A stretch of DNA of 7,821 nucleotides from Bacteroidales bacterium UBA1458 (lineage in GTDB: Bacteria; Bacteroidota; Bacteroidia; Bacteroidales; VadinHA17). A model generated the notes under the pieces. It was not told the origin of the DNA, searched no databases, and worked only from the letters and a program-made list of their open reading frames with translations. The translations under genes and the position numbers were made by a program. The stretch covers positions 1 through 7,821 of the forward strand of contig DCSU01000056.1 in assembly GCA_002325785.1 (NCBI GenBank), written 5' to 3'. Shown here one piece after another: positions 6,988-7,821 of the stretch (the stretch's first letter is position 1; each line of letters begins with the position of its first letter).

Positions 6988-7743
6988 TTACACTTCTCCG
7001 AAAGAATCCCTGTCGAAATAAAACCGGCAGTCGGGGTGTTTTTGCAGCACCGATGCGGGGCATGCAGTAGTAACCGGACCGTTCAGTGTATTGTACACTG
7101 CCTCTCTCTTACTTGTTCCGGGAACAACACAGAAGAGGTGCGATGCATTAAAGATGACAGGGATAGTGAGTGTCAGTGCCTTTTTCGGCACCTCATCAAG
7201 GGTAGCGAAACAGCCTTCATTGACTTGCTGAATGCGGCAGGCCCTGTCAAGGCTGACCTTCTTGACAATACTGGTGTCACCGAAATCAGCCACCGGAGGA
7301 TCATTGAAGGCAATGTGGCCATTCTCTCCTATCCCCAGGCATATGATGTCAATTGCCGCTTCCGTCAGCAGCGATGAATATCTCCCTGCCTCCTCTTCGG
7401 AATCAGCAGTTCCGTTAAGCAGGTGGACCTTCTTCATCCTGACCTTATTGAAAAGTCTTCGTGAGAGATAGAGGGAAAAGAGCTGGTCTGCCCCGCCGTT
7501 GAGGCCTAAATACTCGTCCATATGAAAGGCTGTCACCCTGCTCCAGTCAATAACCTCAGAGCCTGCCAGGTAATCAAGCATTTCATTCTGCGAAGGAGCG
7601 GCTGCAAATACCATCCTTATCTCATCCTTAACCTTAAGCAACGCTTCTACCCGCTCCTCCACATCCCTTCCGGCAGCACGACCCATCTCCAGCCTCGTCG
7701 GGAAAACGTTTACATTAAGGTGTTTGTATCTGTTAATCCTCAT
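6988..7743 (-). CDS. nagB: Glucosamine-6-phosphate deaminase (NagB type)
   Basis: Cytoplasmic aldose-ketose isomerase/deaminase that turns glucosamine-6-P into fructose-6-P and ammonia, feeding the product of NagA into glycolysis. The protein has 251 residues, close to E. coli NagB (266). Motifs are FHMDEYLGL (73-81), with D76 at the place of E. coli catalytic D72, and GIGENGHIAFNDP (137-149), where H143 matches the catalytic His while N141 and D148 stand in for E. coli D141 and E148. The C-terminal part has VVPGTSKREAV and TTACPASVLQKHPD, as in the family. N before GH is common in NagB relatives, so loss of activity is not implied, but a related sugar-phosphate isomerase role is possible. 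It is the first gene of the cluster and has no Shine-Dalgarno. The 78 bases before it hold a hairpin and a palindrome that may bear on control. Confidence 0.9.
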   Translation of the reverse strand: MRINRYKHLNVNVFPTRLEMGRAAGRDVEERVEALLKVKDEIRMVFAAAPSQNEMLDYLAGSEVIDWSRVTAFHMDEYLGLNGGADQLFSLYLSRRLFNKVRMKKVHLLNGTADSEEEAGRYSSLLTEAAIDIICLGIGENGHIAFNDPPVADFGDTSIVKKVSLDRACRIQQVNEGCFATLDEVPKKALTLTIPVIFNASHLFCVVPGTSKREAVYNTLNGPVTTACPASVLQKHPDCRFYFDRDSFGEV

Positions 7744-7745
7744 TG

Positions 7746-7756
7746 TGATTAATCAT
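7746..7756. promoter_or_regulatory. Palindrome TGATTAATCA adjoining the nagB start
   Basis: TGATTAATCA at 7746-7755 is a perfect 10-base palindrome, 2 bases from the nagB ATG. With the next base it contains TTAATCAT (7749-7756), the same 8-mer that forms the inverted repeat before the GH20 gene. It may be a regulator site or an effect of AT-rich leader composition. Its place so near the start codon would fit repression or control of translation. Confidence 0.35.
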
Positions 7757-7765
7757 TAGTTCTGC

Positions 7766-7781
7766 CCGGACAGGCGTCCGG
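7766..7781. other. GC-rich hairpin in the nagB leader
   Basis: CCGGAC (7766-7771) and GTCCGG (7776-7781) form a perfect 6-bp, fully GC-rich-ended stem around the 4-base loop AGGC. It lies 22 bases upstream of the nagB start in an otherwise AT-rich leader. Neither side has a T-tract, so it is not a standard intrinsic terminator on either strand. It could be a 5' mRNA stabilising stem or a protein-binding dyad. Confidence 0.4.
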
Positions 7782-7821
7782 TCCAATAGTAAAAACACTA
7801 CAGGTTAAGAAGGTTCTAAAA

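Noticed and set aside
6988..7743. Assignment as 6-phosphogluconolactonase
   Set aside because: MDEYLGL and GENGHIAFNDP fit the deaminase branch of the shared superfamily, and a nagA gene is in the same operon.
7784..7821. Possible Bacteroidota promoter, minus-strand TACTATTG at 7784-7791
   Set aside because: It matches the TAnnTTTG -7 element with one mismatch, but no TTTG-like -33 element is found at the right distance before the window ends, so it is not called.
1..7821. Mobile element, CRISPR array, tRNA or rRNA
   Set aside because: No transposase, integrase, direct-repeat array or RNA gene sequence was seen on either strand.

Overview
The window holds six genes, all read on the minus strand with gaps of 10 to 41 bases, so they look like one operon that runs off the left edge. 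In transcription order (right to left) they are: a NagB-type glucosamine-6-phosphate deaminase, a Tat-exported heparinase II/III-like polysaccharide lyase, a lipoprotein GH20 hexosaminidase, a secreted SASA/CE6-type carbohydrate esterase, a sodium:solute symporter (SSS family), and a NagA-type N-acetylglucosamine-6-phosphate deacetylase cut by the window edge. No plus-strand gene is credible. No RNA gene, insertion sequence, CRISPR array or terminator was seen, and no gene-free stretch exceeds 300 bases.

The organism is most likely a member of the Bacteroidota. The reasons are the compact glycan-use operon, the near absence of Shine-Dalgarno sequences before most starts, A/T-rich start-proximal spacers in otherwise GC-balanced DNA, and the protein family mix. 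This is an inference; Verrucomicrobia or Planctomycetes carry similar sets of genes and are not excluded.

The genes read as a pathway for a HexNAc-containing, probably uronate-containing and O-acetylated glycan. The esterase would remove O-acetyl groups, the lyase would cut the polymer, the GH20 would release terminal HexNAc, and the symporter would import a product. After phosphorylation by a kinase not seen here, NagA and NagB would convert GlcNAc-6-P to fructose-6-P. The window has no SusC/SusD pair, sulfatase, unsaturated-uronyl hydrolase (GH88/GH105), kinase or regulator.

The main points for a second look are the unusual pairing of a heparinase-like lyase with a complete NagA/NagB module, a glycine in place of the usual aspartate of the lyase's HxHxD-type motif, the HexD-like rather than chitobiase-like form of the GH20, and an 8-base motif (TTAATCAT) that recurs only just upstream of two start codons, once as a perfect inverted repeat. 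All families are known; nothing here proves a wholly new system.
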